From: Sphingomonas yantingensis
GTDB lineage: Bacteria > Pseudomonadota > Alphaproteobacteria > Sphingomonadales > Sphingomonadaceae
Direction of reading: 5' to 3'
NCBI RefSeq assembly: GCF_014199325.1
Contig: NZ_JACIJJ010000002.1
Location: 248,001-312,000, forward strand
DNA length: 64,000 nucleotides
Shown one piece after another: positions 1 through 7,671 of the stretch; position 1 is the stretch's first letter, and the number at the start of each line of letters is the position of its first letter. Position numbers and translations under genes: made by a program. Below the pieces are notes generated by a model. It ran no database searches and was not told the DNA's origin. It saw only the letters and a list, made by a program, of their open reading frames with translations.

Positions 1-1547
1 GTCGCCTGCGAGAAATTGCGGACTTCCTGCGCGACCACGGCGAAGCCGCGCCCGTTCTCGCCCGCGCGCGCCGCCTCGAGCGCGGCATTCAGGGCGAGCA
101 GGTTCGTCGCCTGGCTGAGCGTCGCGATCCGGTCCGACGACTCCTCGATCAGCGCGACCGTCCGCACCAGCGCCGCGTTGGCGCTCTGGACGGTGGCGGA
201 ATGGCCCGCCGCCTCAATCGTCGCCTCTGCCGAGCGTTCGGCCTCACTGGCGATCAGTTCGGCATCGGCGGCCAGGATGCGCATCCCGTCGAGCAGCGAC
301 GCGGTGGCTTCGGAGGCGTCGGCGGCAACGGCATCCGCGGCCTCGGCCCGCTGCTGCTGGTCGACCACGGTGAGCAGCGTCTGGTCGGCACTGTCGTCGA
401 GCGCGTCGGCGACTTCGCGCAGGGAGCCGATCAGCGCGCCGATCGTACGTTCGAGCTGGTCGGCGATCAGCGTGGTCGATCGCGCAAGCTCGCTGCGGTG
501 GCGAAGTGCGTCGGCGAGGCGGCGCTCGGCCTCCCGCTCACCCGCTCGCCGGGCGGCCTCGGCCGCGTGCAGCGCCCGTTCGGCCGCATCCTGCGCCGCC
601 TCGGCCGCGACGCGCGCGGCCTGCTCCCCGTCGGCGGCGGCAAGCGCGGCGGCGGTCCGTTCGGCCAGCCGATCGTTGAGCCGGCGCACGCGGCGGATCA
701 CAGCCGCGCCGATCGCCACGAAGGCGAACAGGCAAAGCGCCAGCACCGGCAGCATCGAGCGAAGCGCGATGATCGCGGGCACCAGCCGCTGCCAAACGAT
801 GACGCCCAGCAGCCGGCCCCGCCAATCGCGGATCAGCGTCGAGGCATCGTCGTCCGCCGACGCCCCGGCCTCACGCCAGCCGAGTCCCTTCAGCCCGAAA
901 CCCTGCGACCATTCGGCCAGCACCGCGTCGTCGAGCGCGCGGACGTCGACGAAGATCCGGTAGATTCGACGGTCGAGGCGGACGGGGCCCTTCTCGCGCA
1001 CGATCGGCGAGAAGCCGATCAGCGCCGGCCGGCCGCCGAAGCGCCCGATCAGCACCTGTGCATCGCGCCGCGCCCGCACCTCCGCCTCGGTCGCAGGCAG
1101 CCGCGCGAGCAGCGTCTTCAGCATCGCCGGCTCAATCATCCGGTCGAGGGGCGGGGCGGGGCCTTCCGGGATATGGCCGAACAGCGTTCGCCCGGCGGCG
1201 TCGATGACATAGCCGCGCCCGATCGGCGTGCCCCATTGCGACTGGACCCAGCGCGCGTCCATCGCGCCGTAAGCGTGGTCGGCCGCGTCGTCCCAGACGG
1301 CGTTAATATAGGTCTCGTTGCTGATCCGCGACCGCTCGCGATCGATCGCGCCGGCGACCGTCGCGGCGGCGATCCGGTTGGCGTCGCGATCCGCCTGCCA
1401 AGTGAGGAAGGTCGTGGCGATCACCGCGGTGACGATGGCGAGGGCGATGAGGGCGTAGAGCAGGGCCGTGATAGTGGCCGACACGTCGGCGTCGGGTGCC
1501 GACCCCGATCGCAACCATCGCCGTAGGTCGAGGCCCGCCCCTTTCAT
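1..1547 (-). CDS. Methyl-accepting chemotaxis protein with CHASE4-like sensor region (3' end outside window)
   Basis: Read on the minus strand from the ATG at 1547; the frame stays open to the window edge, giving about 515 residues without a stop. A membrane segment lies near residues 29-50, a periplasmic CHASE4-like region with an [11 protein letters not shown] stretch follows, and a second membrane segment is near 265-285. The tail is an Ala/Glu/Arg-rich coiled coil leading into the receptor signalling hairpin, recognised by [28 protein letters not shown] and VVAQEVR at about residues 470-515. Known role of the family: controls the CheA kinase in response to a ligand. I see no clear HAMP domain after the second membrane segment. 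The remaining C-terminal signalling arm must lie left of the window. Ligand unknown. Confidence 0.9.
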   Translation of the reverse strand, partial: MKGAGLDLRRWLRSGSAPDADVSATITALLYALIALAIVTAVIATTFLTWQADRDANRIAAATVAGAIDRERSRISNETYINAVWDDAADHAYGAMDARWVQSQWGTPIGRGYVIDAAGRTLFGHIPEGPAPPLDRMIEPAMLKTLLARLPATEAEVRARRDAQVLIGRFGGRPALIGFSPIVREKGPVRLDRRIYRIFVDVRALDDAVLAEWSQGFGLKGLGWREAGASADDDASTLIRDWRGRLLGVIVWQRLVPAIIALRSMLPVLALCLFAFVAIGAAVIRRVRRLNDRLAERTAAALAAADGEQAARVAAEAAQDAAERALHAAEAARRAGEREAERRLADALRHRSELARSTTLIADQLERTIGALIGSLREVADALDDSADQTLLTVVDQQQRAEAADAVAADASEATASLLDGMRILAADAELIASEAERSAEATIEAAGHSATVQSANAALVRTVALIEESSDRIATLSQATNLLALNAALEAARAGENGRGFAVVAQEVRNFSQA

Positions 1548-1669
1548 TCGCCGATATCTACGCGCCGTTCGATAAGCCAAAGTTAAGGCGGCATACCGAG
1601 GTCGTCGATCTTAGATCGTTATTAAGGGTCAGTGTCGGCACTACTTGAAATGGCTGCCGGGTTCTGCGG

Positions 1670-2287
1670 TCAGCGCGGGCGCATCATCCGGAAGAGCGCG
1701 TCCTCGCGGATCTCGAAATAGTCGCCCGGCCCGCCGCCGCGCGTGATCGGTCGCGCGCGTGCCGTCTGGTAGACGCCGTCCTCCAGCATCGCGCGGTCGA
1801 TATGGATGCCGACCGCCTCGCCGATCACCAGCCACTGGTCGAGCGCGCGATGCTCCTTCGTCTGAAGCTGCACCACCTGCGTGACGATGCATTCGAACGA
1901 CACGGGGCTGGCCGCCACGCGATCGGGCCGGACGAGGCGGGAGGGCAGGGCGTCGATCCCGGCGAGCGCGAACTCGTCGACGTCGCTGGCCACCATCGCC
2001 GACGTTGCGTTCATCTGCTCGGCGAGCGCGCGGGTCACGAGGTTCCAGACGAAGTCGCCCGTCGCCTGCGCATTGGCGACGCTGTCCTTTCGCCCGACCG
2101 AGGAAAAGGCGATCAGCGGCGGCTGGTAGTTGATTAGGTTGAAGAAGCTGTACGGCGCCAGGTTGCGCGTGCCGTCCGCTGATACGGTGCTGATCCAGCC
2201 GATCGGCCGCGGTGCGACGATCGCGTTCAGCGGATCATGCGGTAGCCGATGGCCCTCCGCCGGGCGATAGAAGTGCCAGTCGGTCAT
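1670..2287 (-). CDS. Flavin reductase family protein
   Basis: 205 residues, full length for the flavin reductase-like (FMN-binding split-barrel) family. The N-terminal half has the diagnostic run IVAPRPIGWISTVSADG, then NLAPYSFFN and PPLIAFS, which form the FMN pocket in characterised members. The family either reduces FMN/FAD with NAD(P)H to supply a partner monooxygenase, or acts on its own small-molecule substrate. No monooxygenase partner is adjacent, so the substrate is open. Monocistronic, on the same strand as tRNA-Lys and folK, with about 90 nt between its start and the tRNA 3' end. Confidence 0.85.
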   Translation of the reverse strand: MTDWHFYRPAEGHRLPHDPLNAIVAPRPIGWISTVSADGTRNLAPYSFFNLINYQPPLIAFSSVGRKDSVANAQATGDFVWNLVTRALAEQMNATSAMVASDVDEFALAGIDALPSRLVRPDRVAASPVSFECIVTQVVQLQTKEHRALDQWLVIGEAVGIHIDRAMLEDGVYQTARARPITRGGGPGDYFEIREDALFRMMRPR

Positions 2288-2375
2288 CGGCCCGCGATGC
2301 GCAGCGCCGCGCCGATCGTCAATATCCGCGTGGCGGCTCCGCCGGCGGTTTCGTCGACTGAGGGGGGCGGGACGA

Positions 2376-2451
2376 TGGTGGGTCCGCCGGGGCTCGAACC
2401 CGGGACCTCTCGATTAAAAGTCGCTTGCTCTACCAACTGAGCTACGGACCC
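2376..2451 (-). tRNA. tRNA-Lys (anticodon TTT), CCA encoded
   Basis: 76 nt including an encoded CCA (complement of tgg at 2376-2378). Folding by eye on the minus strand: acceptor stem GGGTCCG/CGGACCC perfect, D stem GCTC/GAGC, T stem CCGGG/CCCGG, T loop TTCGAGC, anticodon loop CTTTTAA, giving anticodon TTT (Lys). The anticodon stem AGCGA/TCGAG has only three Watson-Crick pairs: positions 27-43 and 28-42 read A-G and G-A. The 5' base of the tRNA (2451) is directly next to the last base of the folK stop codon (2452), so the two are probably co-transcribed and the tRNA processed from the folK message. Confidence 0.95.
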
Positions 2452-2952
2452 CTACCATCGATGCGCGGACCTAGGGATGGAGCAGCGCGCGGTCAACCGG
2501 GTGCGAAGCTGGCGAAGCGTGAGGCCGGTGACCGGATCGCGCCAGTCGGGGGCGATGGCGACGGCGGGGGTCAGCACGAAATCGCGCGTGCGGAACGCGG
2601 CATGCGGGATCGTCAGCGGGCGCGTTCGCCAGCGGCCGCCGCCCCAGAGAATGATGTCGAGGTCGAGCGTCCGCGCGCCCCAGCGTCGTCCACGCCGCCG
2701 CCCGAAATCGCGCTCGATCGCCTTGAGCGCGGCCAGCATCGCCGGGGGCGACAGCTCGCTGTCGAGGAGCGCGGCGGCATTGGCGTAGCGGCGCAGCGAC
2801 GGGCCGATAGGGGCGCTCGGCAGGACCGGCGATCGCGCGGCCACCTGGCCGGGCAGCGCCGCGAACGCCGCCGCCAGCGTCGCCGCCGGGCCGCCATGAC
2901 GAGACGGCCGGTTCGATCCGAGCGCGATCAGATAGGTTGTTGCCGTCGCCAC
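2452..2952 (-). CDS. folK: 2-amino-4-hydroxy-6-hydroxymethyldihydropteridine pyrophosphokinase (HPPK)
   Basis: 166 residues from a GTG at 2952, which puts the conserved YLIALGSN at residue 6 as usual; a longer in-frame start at 3048 would add a basic stretch unlike the family and run into the divergent glycosylase gene. Conserved blocks: LIALGSN, YANAAALLDS, LKAIERDFGRRR, RWGARTLDLDIILWG (the DLDI acidic pair binds Mg-ATP) and PHAAFRTRDFVLTPA. It transfers pyrophosphate from ATP to the pterin in folate synthesis, in the cytosol. No other folate genes are adjacent. Its TAG stop abuts tRNA-Lys. Confidence 0.93.
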   Translation of the reverse strand: MATATTYLIALGSNRPSRHGGPAATLAAAFAALPGQVAARSPVLPSAPIGPSLRRYANAAALLDSELSPPAMLAALKAIERDFGRRRGRRWGARTLDLDIILWGGGRWRTRPLTIPHAAFRTRDFVLTPAVAIAPDWRDPVTGLTLRQLRTRLTARCSIPRSAHRW

Positions 2953-2975
2953 GATCCCCCGCCTATGCCGGGCCG

Positions 2976-3644
2976 ATGTTCGCGCCAAGCCCCCTGCCCG
3001 ATACCGAACCCCCGCGCGACTGCCCGCGCTGCCCCCGCCTGGTCGCATTCCGCGAGGCGTTACGGGTCGAATACCCGGACTGGTGGAATTCGCCGGTCAA
3101 TGCGTTCGGCGATCCCGATGCGTGGCTGGCGATCGTCGGCCTCGCCCCCGGCAAGCATGGCGCCAACCGCACCGGCCGGCCCTTTACCGGCGACCATGCC
3201 GGTGTGCTGCTGTTCGACACGCTCGGCAAGTACGGGCTGGCCGAGGGGACGTACGAGGCGAAGCCCGACGATACGCTCGCGCTCAAGGGCGCGATCATCA
3301 TCAATGCGGTCAAGTGCCTGCCGCCCGAGAACAAGCCGACGCCCGAGGAAATCCGCACCTGTCGCCCGTTCCTCGAGGGACAGATCGCCGCACTTCCTGC
3401 TCCCCGCGTGTTCGTGGCGCTAGGCCAGATCGCGCATCAGTCGGCGGTCAAGGTGCTGGGCGGCAAGCTGCCCAAGGCCAAGTTCGGGCATCTGGCCGAG
3501 CACCGGATGCCGGGCGGGCAGGTGCTGATCGATAGCTATCACTGCTCGCGCTACAACCAGAACACCGGCCGCCTGACGCCCGAGATGTTCGAAGCGGTGT
3601 TCGCACGGGCGCTAGAGGTGAAGGCGGAACTGGGCGCGGGCTAG
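2976..3644 (+). CDS. Uracil-DNA glycosylase, family 5 (UDGb)
   Basis: 222 residues from the ATG at 2976; an in-frame start at 2937 exists but would overlap the folK start and adds no family sequence. Family 5 motif 1 is GLAPGKHGANRTGRPFTGD and motif 2 is HCSRYNQNTGRLTPEM. Iron-sulfur cysteines are seen as DCPRC near the N-terminus, with later Cys residues at KCLP and TCRPF. Known role: removes uracil, hypoxanthine and other deaminated bases from DNA, starting base excision repair. Divergent from folK with only 23 nt between the two start codons, so the two must share a very compact promoter region. Confidence 0.92.
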   Translation: MFAPSPLPDTEPPRDCPRCPRLVAFREALRVEYPDWWNSPVNAFGDPDAWLAIVGLAPGKHGANRTGRPFTGDHAGVLLFDTLGKYGLAEGTYEAKPDDTLALKGAIIINAVKCLPPENKPTPEEIRTCRPFLEGQIAALPAPRVFVALGQIAHQSAVKVLGGKLPKAKFGHLAEHRMPGGQVLIDSYHCSRYNQNTGRLTPEMFEAVFARALEVKAELGAG

Positions 3645-4150
3645 GCGGCGGCGAGGGGGCGGCGCATCCACCGCGCCGCCTTGCCATAGCCGGCGACCTT
3701 GGCGGAAAGCGCGGGCGTCGTGGTTGCTTCCACGAATCCGAGCAGTTGCCAGTAACCGGCCGCGCCCTCGACCGCGATGAGTTCGGCTTCGGTCAACCCG
3801 TCCCGCCGCGCCGCTTCCAGCGCCGCCGCGACCAGCCGCTCGCCGACGCGCAGGCCGCGGGCGGCGGGGGCGAGCGCGAGGTCGTGGAGGAACAGCACTT
3901 CGCGCGCTGCGCCCGGATCGAGGATCGTGCCGACCGCGGGCGGCGATCCGCGCGGCCAGCCATGGGCGAGGATGTAGCCGATCAGTTCGCCCGCCCGCCG
4001 CGCGGCGAGGCAATAGCCGGCCGGATGGTCGATCCGGCTGACGAACGCGTCGGCGGGCTCAATCAGGAACGGCGGATAGGCCGCGGCCTGGATCGTAAGC
4101 GCCGCGGGCAGGTCCGCGCGGGCCAGCCGGTCGATCGCGACGTCGGTCAG
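3641..4150 (-). CDS. GNAT family N-acetyltransferase (probable CTG start)
   Basis: 169 residues if translation begins at the CTG at 4150, which overlaps the TGA of the upstream gene as CTGA. No ATG, GTG or TTG lies in frame near the family N-terminus (TDVAIDRLARADLPAAL), which is why this start is proposed. The GNAT core is clear: LFLHDLALAPAARGLRVGERL (acetyl-CoA loop region) and the C-terminal YWQLLGF. Substrate unknown. Last gene of the TelA operon, coupled to the XpaC-like gene by a 4-nt overlap. GNAT proteins can modify small molecules or protein termini; the link to TelA suggests an envelope or stress role, but this is inference. Confidence 0.82.
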   Translation of the reverse strand: MTDVAIDRLARADLPAALTIQAAAYPPFLIEPADAFVSRIDHPAGYCLAARRAGELIGYILAHGWPRGSPPAVGTILDPGAAREVLFLHDLALAPAARGLRVGERLVAAALEAARRDGLTEAELIAVEGAAGYWQLLGFVEATTTPALSAKVAGYGKAARWMRRPLAAA

Positions 4151-4851
4151 AGCGCCTCGTCGCCCTGATAGCGGATCTGGAGATACCGCCCGCGCGTCGC
4201 GAGCAGGTCGAGGTCGCCCTGCGCGAGTTGGGCGGTCATGGTGGCGATTTCCTGGTCGATCACCTTCAGCCCCTCGACCAGCTGCGCGTCGGGCGTCGCG
4301 CCGTTGCGCTCGGTGCGGCGGAGGGGTTCGGGGACCTGCTGATAGCTCTTCACCAGTTCGGGGAGCTGCTCGGCGACGAGCTTGCGTACCTCGGCGGCGG
4401 CGGGCTCGCGCTCGTCGAGGCGGGCGAGCTGGGGCGAGAGCGTCTCCAGCTTCACGCCGATCGAATCGACCAGCGTGCGCGCGGGGGCGGGCAGGGCGAG
4501 GCGCTGGCCCTCCAGCCATTGCTCGGTCTGGAGCGGCAATGCCTTCAGCGGGGTTTCGGCCAGCTTCTCCGGCGTCGGCGCGGCGTCGGTGCGGGCGAAG
4601 GCGATGACGAGCGTCGTCGCGATCAACAGGCCCATGACGATCATCGCGCCCAGCGTGCCGAGCGGCGTTACCATGCCAATCATCAGCGCGATCGCGATGA
4701 TGAGCCCGTCCGCCAGCGCGATCGCGCCAACGCGGCGGATGACCGTGCCCTCGCGCCGCCGACCCGCTCGACGCGACAGGCTGGACCGGCGCTCCCGCGC
4801 GCGCTCCAGCGCTTCGCTCGCGCGCGCGATCTGGGCGTCGACCTCGCTCAC
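4147..4851 (-). CDS. XpaC-like membrane protein, partner of TelA
   Basis: 234 residues from a GTG at 4851 that overlaps the telA stop (GTGA). The N-terminal 35 residues are a charged coiled coil rich in Arg and Ala, then two adjacent membrane segments (about residues 47-88, around ALADGLIIAIALMIGMV and GAMIVMGLLIATTLVIAFA), then a helical cytosolic tail ending LQIRYQGDEAL. This arrangement matches the family often labelled 5-bromo-4-chloroindolyl phosphate hydrolysis (XpaC), which is repeatedly found next to TelA. The enzymatic label of that family is poorly supported; I would treat it as a membrane anchor for TelA. Translationally coupled on both sides. Confidence 0.75.
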   Translation of the reverse strand: MSEVDAQIARASEALERARERRSSLSRRAGRRREGTVIRRVGAIALADGLIIAIALMIGMVTPLGTLGAMIVMGLLIATTLVIAFARTDAAPTPEKLAETPLKALPLQTEQWLEGQRLALPAPARTLVDSIGVKLETLSPQLARLDEREPAAAEVRKLVAEQLPELVKSYQQVPEPLRRTERNGATPDAQLVEGLKVIDQEIATMTAQLAQGDLDLLATRGRYLQIRYQGDEAL

Positions 4852-6047
4852 AGCGCCTCCAGCTTGAAGGTCTGGCCGCCGCTTGCGCCATTCTGCGCGG
4901 CGCCCTCGGCGCGGGCGATATAGCCCTTCGACTTCTCGACCTCGTTGCCCAGCGTCGTCACCGTCGTCTTCATGCTGTCGAGGGCCTTCAGCTTGAACGT
5001 GTCGATCGCGTCCATCGTGTCGTAGATGTTCTGGAACGCGCGTTGGAGCGTCTCGAGCGGGATGGTCGAGGACGCCGACTGCTCGTGGATCCGCGCGGTC
5101 TGCGACTTGAGGAGCGCGCCGGTCGAATCGATCAGGCCCGCGGTCGTGGTGTTGAGCGCCGTGATCTGTTCGAGCACCAGCTTCTGGTTGGTCAGCGCCT
5201 GCGCCACGGTAACGGCGGTGCGCAGCGCCGAGACGGTGGTGGTGCTCGCGCGATCGACGCCCTTCACCAGCTCGACGTTGTTCTTCTTGACCAGGTCGAG
5301 CGCGAGATAGCCCTGCACCGTCACCGCCATCTGGGTCAGCAGGTCCTGCGTGCGCTGGCGCGTGTAGAAGAGCGCGGTCTCGCGGATCGCCTTGGCTTTG
5401 GCCGGATCGCTGTGGTCGAGCTCGTTGGCCTTGTCCTCCAGCCGGGCGTCCATCGCCTTGGACAGGTGGATCATCTGTTCGAGCCGGCCCATCGCCGCCC
5501 ACAGGTTTGCGCGCTCGGTGTCGATCGCGGCATTGTCCATCAAGAGCTCGTCCTTGCCGGAGGCAAGGCGCTTCAGGATCGCGGCGATATGGCTCTGCGC
5601 GGACTGATAGCCGTCGAAATAGTCGCGCATCTTGTCGCCGAAGGGCAGGATGCCGAACAGTTTCTTCTTGGTGAACAGGTCGCCCTTCTTGCCGGGATCG
5701 AGATCCTCGACCGTGCGGCGGAGCGCCAGGAGGTCGGCGCCGACGCCGCTTTCCTGGTCCATCGCGCGGACCGGGCGGTCGAGGAAGCGGTTCGACTGGC
5801 CCGCCGCGTCGCGGATTTCCTTGTTCCCCATCGCGCTGATCGCATCGACGCGCTTGCCGAACTCGGGCGAGTTCACGTCCTGTGCCACCAGATCGTCGAT
5901 GAAAGCATCGACGCGCTGTTCGAGCTCGGACTTCTTGGCCGCATCGACGGGGACGAGGCCGGCGGCCTGCGTCGGTGCGACCGCGGGCACGGGATCGGGC
6001 GGGGTCAGCTTCAGTGCGGGTTCGGCAGTCGTCGTCTCGGTCGCCAT
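4848..6047 (-). CDS. telA: Toxic anion resistance protein (TelA family)
   Basis: 399 residues, full length for the TelA/KlaA family, from an ATG preceded by GGAGGA. All helical; a Pro-rich N-terminus precedes the conserved core (NRFLDRPVRAM, LFGILPFGDKMRDYF, TRQRTQDLLTQMAVTVQGYL, VELVKGVDRASTTTVSALRTA). Family members have been tied to tellurite and some antibiotic or lantibiotic resistance, but the mechanism is unclear; the protein is cytosolic and likely membrane-associated through its partner. First gene of a three-gene overlapping operon (telA, XpaC-like, GNAT). Divergent from the small secreted protein at 6190, with 142 nt between. Confidence 0.88.
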   Translation of the reverse strand: MATETTTAEPALKLTPPDPVPAVAPTQAAGLVPVDAAKKSELEQRVDAFIDDLVAQDVNSPEFGKRVDAISAMGNKEIRDAAGQSNRFLDRPVRAMDQESGVGADLLALRRTVEDLDPGKKGDLFTKKKLFGILPFGDKMRDYFDGYQSAQSHIAAILKRLASGKDELLMDNAAIDTERANLWAAMGRLEQMIHLSKAMDARLEDKANELDHSDPAKAKAIRETALFYTRQRTQDLLTQMAVTVQGYLALDLVKKNNVELVKGVDRASTTTVSALRTAVTVAQALTNQKLVLEQITALNTTTAGLIDSTGALLKSQTARIHEQSASSTIPLETLQRAFQNIYDTMDAIDTFKLKALDSMKTTVTTLGNEVEKSKGYIARAEGAAQNGASGGQTFKLEAL

Positions 6048-6189
6048 TCCATCCTCCGTCCGGTGCCCGCGACGATGGCCGCGATCGGCACCGGCTTCAA
6101 CCGTATTAGATAATCAATACACCTGTCGCCGCAAGTTTGGCGAGTGTCATGGCGCACGCTAGCGTGACGGCGATCCCGGAGGAACCCCG

Positions 6190-6663
6190 ATGCCGATGCT
6201 CGCCGCGCTGTTGATGCTCCAGACCGCCGCCTGTCCCGCCGGGGCGGAGCCGGTTCCGGCCGCGCTGTCCGCATGGGGGCAGGGGGCGCCGGTTTCGGCC
6301 GCCGCCGACGCGAACGCGCCGACGATCGCTATCGGCACGCCTGTCGAGGTGGCGCTGCATCCCGCCGCGCACCTGAAGCTGCCCGCGCCGCCGCAAAAGG
6401 CAGCGGCGGCGGACAGCCATGGCGGCCTCGTCGCCTTCGACACGGCCCGCGCGGGCAAGGTCCGCGTGGCGCTGTCGGCGCCCGCGTGGATCGAGCTGGT
6501 TTCGGGCGGCAAGGCCGTCGCCTCGATCGGACACGGCCATGGCCCGCGCTGTTCGGGGATGCGCAAGATCGTCGATTTCGAGCTGCCCGCCGGCCGCCAT
6601 CTGATCCAGTTGTCGGGCAGCCCCGACGCATCGGTACGGCTGATGGTCGTACCCGGCGCCTGA
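6190..6663 (+). CDS. Conserved hypothetical secreted protein
   Basis: 157 residues with a strong ribosome site (GGAGGA) seven bases before the ATG. A short hydrophobic leader (LAALLMLQTAA) suggests export. The rest is a predicted beta-rich domain with conserved-looking blocks GGLVAFDTARAGKVRVAL, APAWIELVSGGK, HGHGPRCSGMRKIVDFEL and GRHLIQLSG. The HGHGP...C segment looks like the most constrained part and could bind a metal. Similar small proteins occur in other sphingomonads, sometimes carrying unreliable enzyme names; I do not assign a function. Confidence 0.75.
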   Translation: MPMLAALLMLQTAACPAGAEPVPAALSAWGQGAPVSAAADANAPTIAIGTPVEVALHPAAHLKLPAPPQKAAAADSHGGLVAFDTARAGKVRVALSAPAWIELVSGGKAVASIGHGHGPRCSGMRKIVDFELPAGRHLIQLSGSPDASVRLMVVPGA

Positions 6664-6705
6664 AGCCATTGCGAACCGTCGCGCGCCCGCCCAGATAGCG
6701 CGCGC

Positions 6706-7671
6706 ATGACCGTCGTCGCCGCCACCCTCTATCGCGCCGGCAAATGCGTCGGTCCCGTCTCGATCGACGCGATGCCCGAATGCCACGGCGACGACGAGTT
6801 CGTGTGGATCGGCCTCTATGAGCCGAGCGAGGAGGAATTGCGCACGATCGCCGATCGCTATCACCTGCACCCGCTGGCGGTGGAGGATGCGATCAACGGC
6901 AAGCAATTGCCCAAGCTCGACATTTACGGCGAGCAGCTGTTCGTCGTCGCGCGCACCGCGCATCTCGACGGCGATCACATCCGCTATGGCGAGACGGCGA
7001 TCTTCGTCGGCAAGCATCACGTCGTGACCGTCCGCCACGGATCGGCGCGCGCGCACACCGAGTTGCGTAAGGAGCTCGAAACCTCGCCCGCGCTGCTCAG
7101 GCGCGGGACCGATTATGTGCTCCACGCGATCCTCGACTTCATCGTCGACGGGTATCAGCCGATCATCGACCAGATCGAGGAACAGGTTCTCGAGATCGAG
7201 CAGTCGACGCTCGACAGCTTCCTGACCCGCGAACAGACCGCGCGGCTGTTCACGTTCCGCCGACAGCTGATCCGGTTCCAGCGGGTGACGGTGACGATGA
7301 GCGAGCTGGTCGCCAAGCTCGTCAACCTCGACGTGCCCTGCATCGACCGCGACATCCGACCCTATTTCAAGGACGTGCTCGACCATCTGCGCCGCACCGA
7401 ATCGACGACGGCGACGCTGCGCGAAGTGCTGGGGCAGGTGTTCGAAGTCTCCAACCTGCTCGAACAGCAGCGGACGGGCGCGATCACGCGGCAGCTGGCG
7501 GCATGGGCGGCGATCCTGGCGGTGCCGACCGCGATCGCCGGCATCTATGGCATGAACTTCGACTACATGCCCGAGCTGAAGGTGAAGGGCGCCTATTTCG
7601 TCGTGCTCGGCGTCATCGCGACTCTGTGCACGATCCTCTATCTGCGATTCAAGGCGCTCAAGTGGCTGTAA
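6706..7671 (+). CDS. corA: CorA family magnesium/divalent cation transporter
   Basis: 321 residues. The long N-terminal cytosolic domain (about 1-260) contains WIGLYEPSEEEL and HPLAVEDAI, then long helices, then two C-terminal membrane helices. The signature YGMNF sits at the end of the first membrane helix (about 282), followed by an acidic/Pro loop ending MPEL, as in CorA channels, which admit Mg2+, Co2+ or Ni2+ as homopentamers. The stop overlaps the start of the next gene by 10 nt, indicating co-expression. No magnesium riboswitch could be placed: the upstream gap is only about 40 nt. Confidence 0.92.
   Translation: MTVVAATLYRAGKCVGPVSIDAMPECHGDDEFVWIGLYEPSEEELRTIADRYHLHPLAVEDAINGKQLPKLDIYGEQLFVVARTAHLDGDHIRYGETAIFVGKHHVVTVRHGSARAHTELRKELETSPALLRRGTDYVLHAILDFIVDGYQPIIDQIEEQVLEIEQSTLDSFLTREQTARLFTFRRQLIRFQRVTVTMSELVAKLVNLDVPCIDRDIRPYFKDVLDHLRRTESTTATLREVLGQVFEVSNLLEQQRTGAITRQLAAWAAILAVPTAIAGIYGMNFDYMPELKVKGAYFVVLGVIATLCTILYLRFKALKWL

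Noticed and set aside
201..1526. Two long open frames on the + strand (16-963 and 201-1526)
   Set aside because: Both are antisense to a chemoreceptor gene whose minus-strand product has clear domains; their composition is Arg/Ser/Ala-rich without family motifs, as expected for shadow frames at high GC.
2249..2440. Short + strand reading frame over the tRNA
   Set aside because: It overlaps the tRNA-Lys gene on the opposite strand and encodes nothing recognisable.
6664..6705. Magnesium riboswitch before corA
   Set aside because: Only about 40 nt separate corA from the upstream gene, too short for a known magnesium-sensing leader.
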